Positions 7,125 to 15,081 of a stretch of 64,000 nt of DNA are shown here, piece by piece. The DNA lies in contig JAJCZP010000265.1 of NCBI GenBank assembly GCA_029262315.1, positions 33,758 through 97,757 on the forward strand. The letters run 5' to 3'. This DNA is from Deltaproteobacteria bacterium. GTDB taxonomy: Bacteria; Desulfobacterota; Binatia; UTPRO1. The notes under the pieces were generated by a model, which had not been told where the DNA came from, did no database searches, and saw nothing but the letters and a program-made list of their open reading frames with translations. The first letter of the stretch is position 1. Each line of letters begins with the position of its first letter. The position numbers and the translations under genes are program-made.

Positions 7125-8431
7125 GGGGCGTTCCGAATGGCCTCGATGTCGTCGATGCTGGTCGGGATGTCGGCCGTCAGCACTCGGGCGCCGTCGTCGG
7201 TGACGAGTACGTCGTCCTCGATCCGGATACCGATCCCGCGCCACCCTGCGTCGACGCTCTCGTCGTCCGCGGGGACGTACAATCCAGGCTCGATCGTCAG
7301 CACCATCCCCGGTGCCAACGGGCGGGAGCCGTCGCCGACGTGGTAGACGCCGACATCGTGCACGTCCATACCGAGCCAGTGGCTGGTTCGGTGCATGAAG
7401 AACCGTCGATAGGTCCCCTGCTCGAGCGCTTCGTCGTGCGATCCCTTGAGTAGGCCAAGGGTGATGAGACCGTCGACGAGATTCTCGACCGCGCGCTGGT
7501 GCGGCTCATCGAACGAGGCGCCGGGTCGGACCGCGGCGATCGCCGCCTCCTGGGCGCGGAGCACGACCTCGTAGAGCGCGCGTTGGCGCTCGCTGAAACG
7601 GCGACCGACGGGGTACGTCCGGGTGATGTCGGCGCAGTACCCATCGACTTCGGCGCCGGCGTCGAGGAGGAGGAGGTCGCCCTCCTGCATCCGCCGCGCG
7701 TTGTCCACGTAGTGCAGGATGGTCGCGTTCGCTCCGGAGGCGACGATCGAGGGATAGGCTGGCCCCGTGGCGCCGCGCCGTCGGAACTCGTAGTCGACGA
7801 GGGCTTGGATCTCATACTCGAACGAGTCCGCGCGTGTCTCGCGCATCGCTCGCCGATGCGCTTCGCAAGAGATGGTGGCGGCACGCTGCATCGCGTCGAT
7901 CTCTTCCGGGCCCTTGAACAGCCGCATCTCGTGCAGGAGCGCGCCAGGGTCGAGGATGCCGCGCGGGCCGGCGCCGGTGCGCGCGCGGTTGTCGCGGGCC
8001 CGGCCGTAGAGATCGAGGATCCGTTGGTTGAACGCCGTGTCTCGTCCTGGCGCAAAGTACAGTACGGGAGCGTGCTCGATGAGCTTCGGGAGGCGCTCCG
8101 CGAGTTCCTCCGCGGGATGGGCCGCGTCCGCCCCATAAACCGAGGTGGCACCTTCGACGCCGGCACGAACGCCTGTCCAGACTTCCCGTTCACGATCACG
8201 CGGGCGGACGAATAGCGTAAACGGATGTGGACTGCCCGGTGCCAGCACGCAGGTCGTTTCCGGCTCCGGGAAGCCCGTGAGGTAGAGGAGATCGTTGTCC
8301 TGTCGGTAGGGATACTCGACGTCGTGGGACCGGACGGCGGTCGGCGCGGCCCGGAAGATGGCGACTCCGCCGTCCATCTGGCGCATGAACTCGCGTCGGC
8401 GCGCCGCATGGAGCTGGCGATCGTGCGTCAC
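7121..8431 (-). CDS. pepP: Xaa-Pro aminopeptidase (M24B)
   Basis: About 436 residues, with the creatinase-type N-terminal domain beginning SHDVEYPYRQDNDLLYLTGF, as in PepP, and the pita-bread catalytic domain. Metal ligands are visible in LLLDAGAEVDGYCADITRTY (two Asp), in MHRTSHWLGMDVHD (His), in VLTIEPGLYVP (Glu) and in GIRIEDDVLVT (Glu). It releases an N-terminal residue preceding proline. I chose GTG 8431 (VTHDRQLHAARRREF) since E. coli PepP has a similar short lead before the conserved core; the TTG at 8479 is an alternative. The downstream sulfatase-fold gene overlaps its stop. Confidence 0.9.
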   Translation of the reverse strand: MTHDRQLHAARRREFMRQMDGGVAIFRAAPTAVRSHDVEYPYRQDNDLLYLTGFPEPETTCVLAPGSPHPFTLFVRPRDREREVWTGVRAGVEGATSVYGADAAHPAEELAERLPKLIEHAPVLYFAPGRDTAFNQRILDLYGRARDNRARTGAGPRGILDPGALLHEMRLFKGPEEIDAMQRAATISCEAHRRAMRETRADSFEYEIQALVDYEFRRRGATGPAYPSIVASGANATILHYVDNARRMQEGDLLLLDAGAEVDGYCADITRTYPVGRRFSERQRALYEVVLRAQEAAIAAVRPGASFDEPHQRAVENLVDGLITLGLLKGSHDEALEQGTYRRFFMHRTSHWLGMDVHDVGVYHVGDGSRPLAPGMVLTIEPGLYVPADDESVDAGWRGIGIRIEDDVLVTDDGARVLTADIPTSIDDIEAIRNAP

Positions 8432-8524
8432 ACTGGGTGTTTTAGCATGGGGCCGCGAGCCGTCGATAGCGTGCTTCAATTGCGGTGCCGGGTACGACTA
8501 TGATGGGGGAGGAGGAATCACGCG

Positions 8525-8812
8525 ATGGGAACCGATGCTCATCTTCTGGTCAAGATTGGCGTGGCGGCGTCGATCGCGCTTGCTACGGCGTCGACCAGCT
8601 GGGCGCTGGATTGTGCTCGTGTGCAGCAACTGACCGACGGCGGCATGCGTCCGGCCGAGGTCGCGCGCGAGCTCGGGATCACGACCCCGGATGTGCAGGC
8701 ATGTCTCGCTGGCGTCGTCGAGGTGCCCAAGCCCGGGGCGCCTCGGCCGCAACGCGTGCCGTTCAACATCCCCGGCAGCGCCGATGAGCTCCGCCGGCCA
8801 CCCAATACGTGA
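8525..8812 (+). CDS. Small exported protein with HTH-like segment
   Basis: A 95-residue protein. Residues about 8-27 form a signal peptide (KIGVAASIALATASTSWA, cleavage likely after SWA), preceded by a strong Shine-Dalgarno (GGGGGAGGAGG). The mature part starts LDCARVQQLTDGG and contains RPAEVARELGITTPDVQACL, which reads like the helix-turn-helix of resolvase or transposase-type DNA-binding domains. Two Cys (in LDCARV and QACLAG) could form a disulfide bond in the periplasm. The C-terminus is Pro-rich. An HTH in an exported protein is unexpected; it may be a helical-hairpin fold only. No named family recognised. First gene of a four-gene run. Confidence 0.65.
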   Translation: MGTDAHLLVKIGVAASIALATASTSWALDCARVQQLTDGGMRPAEVARELGITTPDVQACLAGVVEVPKPGAPRPQRVPFNIPGSADELRRPPNT

Positions 8813-8875
8813 GACGTCTCGAGTGCAATCGTGACGAGGAGTAGCGTGGGTTGGTTCCCGACGGGACGATGACAG

Positions 8876-9238
8876 ATGGCACACGAGTTTGAATCCCCCC
8901 CGGCGCTCGAGATGCTGCTGACGCGGCTCGGCGAGATGAAGATGGTCCTCGGTCCGGCCGCAGCGGGGCGACTCGAACTGGTCCGGAGCGAGCTGACACG
9001 GGCACTCGCCCTCCGGGCCGACGGAGATCCGACGGGTGCGAGTGCGGCGATTGGGCGTGCGATGGCTGAGCTCGCCGCGCTTGCCGATGGTCTCGATCCG
9101 GCCGAGGGGGCGCTCATGCGCGCCGCGGTCGAGGTGTTCGGGACGGCATTGGCGCGTGGTGCGGCGCACGAGATGGAGCAGACGGCGGACGTGATGCGGG
9201 AGCGCTCCGGCGCTCGCAAGGTCGAGAAGAAGTCGTGA
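8876..9238 (+). CDS. Hypothetical helical protein
   Basis: 120 residues and almost wholly alpha-helical by composition (MLLTRLGEMKMVLGPAAAGRLELVRSEL, then long Ala/Leu/Glu stretches). There is no signal peptide or membrane segment. The C-terminus is basic (RSGARKVEKKS). I do not recognise the family. The last codons overlap the GTG start of the next gene (GTGA), which argues for a coupled pair with the winged-helix-like protein. ATG at 8876. Confidence 0.7.
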   Translation: MAHEFESPPALEMLLTRLGEMKMVLGPAAAGRLELVRSELTRALALRADGDPTGASAAIGRAMAELAALADGLDPAEGALMRAAVEVFGTALARGAAHEMEQTADVMRERSGARKVEKKS

Positions 9239-9819
9239 CCAGGCCCGCCGACGTGGCGGACGCGAGCACAGCCCTCCGGGGGGTGTTGATGGCCGTTCGC
9301 GTCAAAGGTCGGGCCGAGGTGCCGATCATCGCCGAAGCCGTTGGTGCGGCGGCGACCGAGGTGCGAACGCTGCTCGACCAAGCGGCGGTACGTGACGAAG
9401 TGCGCTGCCTCGATGACCAGCGTCGCTGGGCGCTCACCGACCAGGGGCGCGTGAGGCTTGTCGCGTTGAACGCGTACGCTGGCCTGGACTTGGCGCAGCT
9501 CGGCGCAACGTACGATCAGTTTCTGACGCACGACGCGGCACTCAAGGGCGCCATTGCTGCATGGCAGGAGGAACGCTCTCCGGTCCGGTTGGGTGCTGTG
9601 CGCGCGGCCGCGGCCGCCGCCTCCCCCGTGATCCGGCAACTCGCCGAGATCGATCGACGGTATGCGGTGTACGCTCGCCGATTCGACCAGACGTGTGCCC
9701 GGGTCGGCGCTGGAGATGTGAGAGCGGTCGCGAGGCCCGGAGCCGACTCGGTTCATCAGGTGTGGTTCGAGTTGCACGAGGACTTGTTGGTGATGCTCGA
9801 GCGTACGAGATGCGCGTGA
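9235..9819 (+). CDS. Winged-helix-like protein of unknown role
   Basis: 194 residues. Residues about 5-75 resemble a winged helix: VPIIAEAVGAAATEVRTLLDQAAV as recognition helices, then RRWALTDQGRVRLVALNAY as the wing. Residues about 80-194 are helical, with YAGLDLAQLGATYDQFLTHDAALKGAI and a conserved-looking end HQVWFELHEDLLVMLERTR. From memory, similar C-terminal regions accompany PEP-utilising-enzyme-like proteins in actinobacteria; I could not check this. Start GTG overlaps the previous stop and the end overlaps the next HAD gene by 10 bases, so the three genes form one tightly coupled unit. Confidence 0.7.
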   Translation: MTRPADVADASTALRGVLMAVRVKGRAEVPIIAEAVGAAATEVRTLLDQAAVRDEVRCLDDQRRWALTDQGRVRLVALNAYAGLDLAQLGATYDQFLTHDAALKGAIAAWQEERSPVRLGAVRAAAAAASPVIRQLAEIDRRYAVYARRFDQTCARVGAGDVRAVARPGADSVHQVWFELHEDLLVMLERTRCA

Positions 9820-10523
9820 CGATTCCGGAGACGTGGCGCCTCGGTGCGCTGCTCCTTGATTTCGATCACACCCTCGCTGATCTCGGCCGCTGGGTTGATT
9901 GGCAGGCCGCGCGCGACGGCATTCAGGCCCTGTACGCCGAACTCGGTCTCGATGTCATGGAGATCCTGCGCGCACGTCGGGGGCACTCGCCGATGGCGGT
10001 GTTGGACGCGGCGTTGCACGCGCGCGTCTCGTCGGACGTCGCGGACGCCGTGAAGACCAAGGCGTACGCGATTCTCGAATCGGTCGAATGTGAGGGCGCC
10101 GAGCGCACGGCACTGTTGCCAGGGGCGGCTACCACGCTGCAGATGGCGACGGCCGCGGGCGTGCGCGTCGGCATCGTCACCGCCAACGCCGAGAGCGCGG
10201 CGCGCCACGTGCTTGCCCGTTGCGATCTCGAGCGGCACGTCGGTGTCGTCGTCGGACGGACGACCGCGCTGCCGCTCAAACCCGCGCCCGACATGTTCCT
10301 GCACGCCGCGGAGCGCCTCGGCGTCTCTCCCTCGGAGACGATCGCGGTCGGTGACAGTCCGGGGGACGCGGAGGGCGCGGTCGCGGCTGGGATGTTGGCC
10401 GTGGGCGTGCTCGGGGGCGAAGCGGGGGAAGGGCGTCTCTTCGACGCCGGCGCGTCCTGGGTGCTGCAGGATCTCACGGCGTTGCCCCTTCTCCTGGCGT
10501 TCTGGGCGGAAGGGGCCGAATAG
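9810..10523 (+). CDS. HAD-superfamily hydrolase
   Basis: 237 residues. Motif I is LLLDFDHTLADLGRW (Asp17 nucleophile, Asp19), with a cap domain inserted after it. Motif II is GIVTANAESAARHVL. The motif III lysine is in LPLKPAPDMF and motif IV is IAVGDSPGDAEGAVAAGM. The layout is that of the beta-phosphoglucomutase/phosphoglycolate phosphatase group, but the motif I FDHT in place of FDGT is slightly unusual and the substrate is not predictable. Start ATG 9810 lies inside the end of the upstream winged-helix-like gene. No signal peptide, so cytosolic. It ends the four-gene run from 8525. Confidence 0.85.
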   Translation: MRVTIPETWRLGALLLDFDHTLADLGRWVDWQAARDGIQALYAELGLDVMEILRARRGHSPMAVLDAALHARVSSDVADAVKTKAYAILESVECEGAERTALLPGAATTLQMATAAGVRVGIVTANAESAARHVLARCDLERHVGVVVGRTTALPLKPAPDMFLHAAERLGVSPSETIAVGDSPGDAEGAVAAGMLAVGVLGGEAGEGRLFDAGASWVLQDLTALPLLLAFWAEGAE

Positions 10524-10674
10524 GTCGTGGCTGACGCGGCGGAGCAGGCCCATTGTCGTGTCTCGATACGCGGCGACAGGAGGGGGCTTCCCCAGTCCCT
10601 TGGGGCGATCTATCTGATTGAGAAATAGTGCTTTGACTTGCCCCATGGCGCTATGACACGCTCAAAAGTTGCCG

Positions 10675-11712
10675 ATGAAGTTGGTTATCCAAATCCCTTG
10701 TCTGGACGAGGAGGAGACCCTTGCCGAGACGATCGGGGGTCTGCCACGCCACATCGATGGCATCGAGGAGATCGACATCATCGTCATCGACGATGGCAGT
10801 ACCGATCGAACGGCGCAGGTAGCCGAAGAAGCTGGGGCTCAGGTCATTCGCTTTCCCAACCACCAGGGCCTCGCGCGCGCGTTCGTGGCCGGTCTCGATC
10901 ATGCGTTACAACTCGGGGCGGACATCATCGTGAACACGGATGCCGACAATCAGTATAGCGGTGACGACATTCCTGCCTTGGTTGCGCCGATCGTCCGTGG
11001 TGACGCCGACATGGTGATCGGCGATCGCGATACGGCGCGTCTGCGCCACTTCAGTCCCGGGAAGCGTATCTTGCAGCGCCTCGGGAGTTGGACCGTGCGG
11101 CAGTTGTCGGGCACCAGCGTGCCAGACGCCACGAGCGGGTTTCGCGCGCTCAGTCGAGCAGCGGCGCTCAAAATGAATGTGTTGTCCGACTTTACCTACA
11201 CGCTCGAGACGATCATTCAGGCTGGCAAGAAGCAGCTGGCGATCGCCCACGTGCCGGTGAGTGCAAATCCTACGCCGCGTCCCTCGCGACTCTTTTCCGG
11301 CCCGTCGCACTACATTCGCCGCTCGGCGAGTACGCTGATTCGCATCTACGCTTTGTACGAGCCGTTCAAAGTGTTCACGTTACTCGGCCTCGCGTTCATT
11401 CTGGTTGCGAGTGGGATCGGCGTTCGCTTCCTGTACTACTACGTGACGACCGGTGGTTCCGGGCACGTGCAGTCGTTGATTCTTGCCGGTGCGCTCTCGG
11501 TGATCGGTTTTCTGACCGCCATGAGCGGCTTGCTCGCCGATCTCATCGGGCGCAACCGACAGCTCTCGGAAGAGATTCTGTTGCGAGTCCGACGTCTCGA
11601 ACTTGGTACGGAGGCTGGAGTGGAGCAGCCGGGGGCTCCCGCGCCGTCGGGGGCTCGCCGCGAGCGCGAGGCGACACGCCGACAGCGACGGGCGAGCCGC
11701 CTCGCACAGTGA
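10675..11712 (+). CDS. GT2 glycosyltransferase, polyprenyl-phosphate sugar synthase type
   Basis: 345 residues. A GT-A domain (about 1-225) shows the nucleotide-sugar site IIVIDDGSTDRT and the metal-binding site VNTDADNQYSGDD, with a DATSGFRALSR region as in DPM1/GtrB-type enzymes. Two C-terminal hydrophobic segments (VFTLLGLAFILVASGIGV and SLILAGALSVIGFLTAMSG) anchor it in the inner membrane. The basic tail (GARREREATRRQRRASR) is cytosolic. Such enzymes load a sugar onto undecaprenyl phosphate for use outside the membrane. I chose ATG 10675 over the TTG two codons earlier. First gene of a four-gene glycosyltransferase operon. Confidence 0.85.
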   Translation: MKLVIQIPCLDEEETLAETIGGLPRHIDGIEEIDIIVIDDGSTDRTAQVAEEAGAQVIRFPNHQGLARAFVAGLDHALQLGADIIVNTDADNQYSGDDIPALVAPIVRGDADMVIGDRDTARLRHFSPGKRILQRLGSWTVRQLSGTSVPDATSGFRALSRAAALKMNVLSDFTYTLETIIQAGKKQLAIAHVPVSANPTPRPSRLFSGPSHYIRRSASTLIRIYALYEPFKVFTLLGLAFILVASGIGVRFLYYYVTTGGSGHVQSLILAGALSVIGFLTAMSGLLADLIGRNRQLSEEILLRVRRLELGTEAGVEQPGAPAPSGARREREATRRQRRASRLAQ

Positions 11713-11713
11713 G

Positions 11714-12901
11714 ATGATCCGTGCCTGCCTGTTCGGCGCCTACAACGCAGCGCACCCCGCGACGCGGTCGTTGACCGCCGCGCTCGTTGCAGCCGGTTGC
11801 GAGGTTCGGGAGTGTCACGAGCCATTGTGGGAGCGCACTCGCGACAAAATGGCCGGGTATTTCGGTGCGCGGAGTTTGGTGCGTCATGCCCTCGCGTATC
11901 TCCGTGTGGCCGTCCGGTTGACGCGTGCGTGGCGCCGCGACCCGAGTGCCGAGATTGTGATCATTGGGTTCAACGGGCAGCTCGATGTTTTGCTGGCACG
12001 AATGGTTGCCGGCCGGCGCGCCCGGCTCGTGTTCGCGCCGCTGGTGACGCTCACCGAGACGCTGGTCGATGATCGCAAGGTGTATCGCCGTGGAGGTTTG
12101 CGGGCGGGGCTCTCCCGATGGCTCGACCGTCGCACCCTTGAGGCGGCGGATTTGGTTCTCCTCGACACAGAGACGCATCGACAGTACGTCCGCGACCGCA
12201 TAACGGCGCGGGCACGGACGGCGACGCTCTATCTCGGTGCCCACAGGAGCTTCCGCCCTGAGACGCCTCGGATACGTGCGGCAGGGGATGCTCTCCGGGT
12301 TCTGTTTTACGGCCAATATGTACCGCTTCATGGTGCCCACGTGATCGTTGAGGCGGCGGCTCTGGCCGGTCCGGACGCTGGCATCGAGTTCACCATGATC
12401 GGGACAGGACCAGATCGGCAGGCGGCGCAGGAGCTCGCCGAGCGGCGGGGATGTCCACACGTGCGGTTCGAAGATTGGCTGCCATTCGAAGAACTGCCGG
12501 CCAGGCTCCGCGAATGTGACGTGGCGCTCGGGATCTTCGGACTGACGCCGAAGGCGCGGATGGTAGTGCCGACCAAGGTCTATCAAGCGGCCGCGACGGG
12601 TCGCGCAATCATTACAGGGGATACTCCTGCTGTCCGCGAGGTCTTCACGCCGGATCAGGACATCTTGTTGGTGTCACGTGGTGATCCCGGGGCCCTCGTG
12701 GCAGCACTCCGGCGGCTGCGTGATTCCCCTGACCTCGGTCCGCGCCTCGGCCGGAACGCCGGACGATTGCTCGCCGAGCATCTCGATCCCCGTGCGCAAG
12801 GCGCGCGGGTCCGCGCCCTGCTGGGGGAGGCGTTTCCCGATCTGGCGGATCGTATGCATGTGAAAACTACAGCGCATGACTCAGAGCCTGCGTCCGCCTA
12901 A
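11714..12901 (+). CDS. GT4-type glycosyltransferase
   Basis: 395 residues with a GT-B fold. The N-terminal acceptor domain is about 1-190. The C-terminal donor domain begins about residue 195 with ALRVLFYGQYVPLHGAHVI, followed by EFTMIGTGPDRQAAQEL and the Glu-containing donor region MVVPTKVYQAAATGRAIITGDTPAVREVF. The GT4 E-x7-E signature is weakened: the first Glu position is hard to place. It is probably cytosolic and peripheral to the membrane. The gap to the upstream GT2 gene is one base, and the end overlaps the next gene by 26 bases. Sugar donor unknown. Confidence 0.8.
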   Translation: MIRACLFGAYNAAHPATRSLTAALVAAGCEVRECHEPLWERTRDKMAGYFGARSLVRHALAYLRVAVRLTRAWRRDPSAEIVIIGFNGQLDVLLARMVAGRRARLVFAPLVTLTETLVDDRKVYRRGGLRAGLSRWLDRRTLEAADLVLLDTETHRQYVRDRITARARTATLYLGAHRSFRPETPRIRAAGDALRVLFYGQYVPLHGAHVIVEAAALAGPDAGIEFTMIGTGPDRQAAQELAERRGCPHVRFEDWLPFEELPARLRECDVALGIFGLTPKARMVVPTKVYQAAATGRAIITGDTPAVREVFTPDQDILLVSRGDPGALVAALRRLRDSPDLGPRLGRNAGRLLAEHLDPRAQGARVRALLGEAFPDLADRMHVKTTAHDSEPASA

Positions 12902-13838
12902 GCTCATGGAGCGCGGTTCGCGGATAGGGATCGTGATTCCGACATGGAATCGCGGTTTGAGCGCGGCGCGATGCGTGCGAGCATTGGCGCCCGCGTTCTC
13001 TCGCAACTGCTTCGTAGTCGTTGTCGACAGTGCCTCGCGCGCGGCGGAGCGTGCGACCATGGAAGCGGCGCTGAAGGACGCGGGTCTTTCGTCGTCCGTG
13101 GTGACGATTCTCGCGTTGCCGGAAAACCGTGGCTTCGCCGGTGCCGTGAACGCAGGCGTGGCGGCTGCGTTCGCCCGAGCGGCAGACGCCGTGCTCGTCC
13201 TGAATGACGATGCCGTCCTCGACGCGCCGTCGATCGAGACCCTGGGTGCTGCTGCCGTGTCCGGCGTCGGCATCGTGGCGCCTCGGGTCGTGGATGATGG
13301 GAGTGGACAGGAAGTTTCGCGGGGGGAACGTGTCTGCGTGCCGTTGCTCTGTCTCCCGCGTACGTGGCTTCGGGTGCGCCGCTCTGACACGACGCCGTAC
13401 AGTGTGAGCGGAGTCCTCGGAGTGGCGTTCCTCGTTACGCGCCCGTGTTTCGACGCGGTGGGGCCGCTCGCCGAGTCGTTCTTTGCGTACTATGAAGAGG
13501 TCGACTACTGCCTGCGTGTTCGTGCCGCGGGGTTTCGGATCGTCGTGGCACCTCAGGCGACCGTACGGCACGACGGATTTCGCGGTTTCGCCGGGGGATT
13601 TACTCCGCTCGCGGCGTACCTGAAGGCCCGTAACCTCCCGCTGCTCGTCCGCCGACATGGCGGCGTGCTTGCGTGGATCGTCTTCGTGCCCATGTATCTT
13701 GCGCTCCTGGCCAGTAGCGCAGTCACGTACGCTGGTCGTGGGAGACGCCGGATTCTCTCGGCGTTGTTGCGAGGGTTTGTTGACGCCGCGTGCGCCCGTA
13801 GCGGGCCGCCGCCCGCGGCGCTGAGCGGGCCTGCATGA
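12876..13838 (+). CDS. GT2 glycosyltransferase, rhamnosyltransferase-like
   Basis: 320 residues. The GT-A core starts RIGIVIPTWNRG, with VVVVDSASRA as the nucleotide-binding turn, ALPENRGFAGAVNAGV, and the metal site LVLNDDAVLDAPS. FFAYYEEVDYCLRVRAAGFRIVV is the EDVD-like acceptor-site motif seen in dTDP-rhamnosyltransferases (WbbL type), and RHDGFRGF follows. A C-terminal hydrophobic stretch (VLAWIVFVPMYLALLASSAV) would hold it at the membrane. A donor of dTDP-L-rhamnose fits with rmlD at 37-38 kb but is inference. It overlaps both neighbours, confirming the operon. Confidence 0.85.
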   Translation: MTQSLRPPKLMERGSRIGIVIPTWNRGLSAARCVRALAPAFSRNCFVVVVDSASRAAERATMEAALKDAGLSSSVVTILALPENRGFAGAVNAGVAAAFARAADAVLVLNDDAVLDAPSIETLGAAAVSGVGIVAPRVVDDGSGQEVSRGERVCVPLLCLPRTWLRVRRSDTTPYSVSGVLGVAFLVTRPCFDAVGPLAESFFAYYEEVDYCLRVRAAGFRIVVAPQATVRHDGFRGFAGGFTPLAAYLKARNLPLLVRRHGGVLAWIVFVPMYLALLASSAVTYAGRGRRRILSALLRGFVDAACARSGPPPAALSGPA

Positions 13839-14938
13839 GTGTACGTATCGCGATTGGCGCGATCGTGCGCACGCTGGGTGGCCCGGCCACATACGGGCGT
13901 GAACTCGTGGCGGCACTTACGGCCCGGCAGCCGGCAGGGATCGAGTACGTCGTCCTGACGGATGGTCCCGAGGCGTTCGATGGCACCGGGGCCGAAGTGT
14001 GCCATGTGCCGCTCGGGAACGCGTATGCTCAGGTCGTGTGGGATCACGCGCTCGTGCCAGCGGCGGTCCGGCGTATGCGTGCCGACCTCTATCACGGTAC
14101 CAAGAATACGCTTCCGCTCATGCTCCCGTGTCCCTCTGTCGTGACCATCCACGACCTTGCGGTCTACGAGCATCCGAAAACCTTTGCCGCATTGCAACGA
14201 TGGCATTTGCGAACACACCTACCGTTCGCGGCCCGCAGGGCGCGCGCCATCGTTACGGTCTCCGAGCACGCAGGGCGGGATCTGCGCGCGCGCTTTCCCG
14301 ACGTTGCAGACAAGGTACGTGTGGTACCGAACGGCGTCGGCAGAGGCTTCCGTCGGGTCCAGGACGCACACCAACTCGCGACGTTCCGCTCGCGGCATGG
14401 CCTCGGCTCCGGTCCGCTCGTGGCATATCTCGGTACGCTCCAGCCGCGTAAGAACGTCGAACTTCTCGCGGCAGCCTTCGGACGATTGGCGGCGGTCGTG
14501 CCCGAGGCGGAACTCGTGCTCGCGGGCCGCATCCGGCCTGGCTACAAGCCCTCGCTTCCCTCCGAGCGGGTGCGGTTGATCGGTCCGCTCCCCGACGATG
14601 AACTTGCGTCTTTCTACAGCAGTGCGTCGGTGTTGGTGAGCCCTTCGCTGTACGAGGGCTTCGGACTCACCCTGCTCGAGGCGATGGCCTGTGGATGCCC
14701 CGTCATCGCACTCCGCCGGAGCGCGGTTCCCGAGGTCGTCGGAGACGCGGCAGCTCTCCTCGACGAGGCACGCGAGGACGAACTTGCGGCTCTGCTGCGG
14801 CGGGTCCTCACCGAGCCTGGCTTCGCGGATGGTCTCCGTGCGCGAGGGGTGGAGCGTGCGGGGCAGTATTCATGGGAACGTGCGGCTGAAGCCGTGGAGA
14901 GCGTGTATCGAGAGGCGATCGCCTCCTTCCCCTCGTGA
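13835..14938 (+). CDS. GT4 glycosyltransferase
   Basis: 367 residues, GT-B fold. N-terminal motifs include LGGPATYGRELVAAL and VVTIHDLAVYEHP. The donor domain has VAYLGTLQPRKNVELLAAAF and the GT4 signature SPSLYEGFGLTLLEAMACGCPVI (E-x7-E, both Glu intact), followed by VPEVVGDAAALLD. This is the classic mannosyl/rhamnosyl-type GT4 layout; the sugar cannot be assigned. Start ATG overlaps the previous stop (ATGA). Last gene of the 10.7-14.9 kb operon. The convergent aceE begins after a 143-base gap. Confidence 0.9.
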   Translation: MSVRIAIGAIVRTLGGPATYGRELVAALTARQPAGIEYVVLTDGPEAFDGTGAEVCHVPLGNAYAQVVWDHALVPAAVRRMRADLYHGTKNTLPLMLPCPSVVTIHDLAVYEHPKTFAALQRWHLRTHLPFAARRARAIVTVSEHAGRDLRARFPDVADKVRVVPNGVGRGFRRVQDAHQLATFRSRHGLGSGPLVAYLGTLQPRKNVELLAAAFGRLAAVVPEAELVLAGRIRPGYKPSLPSERVRLIGPLPDDELASFYSSASVLVSPSLYEGFGLTLLEAMACGCPVIALRRSAVPEVVGDAAALLDEAREDELAALLRRVLTEPGFADGLRARGVERAGQYSWERAAEAVESVYREAIASFPS

Positions 14939-15081
14939 TTCGACGACGGAGAGATCCAGCGTAGATTGCGACGCTGGTTCCGGTGTGGCGGGCACGGGCC
15001 GAGCGTACGTGCGCCGTGGCATCGCGTCCCGGCGCCGGGACGCGAATTCTGGTAGTCGATGGGGAGCGAAGGGTGCTCGCG

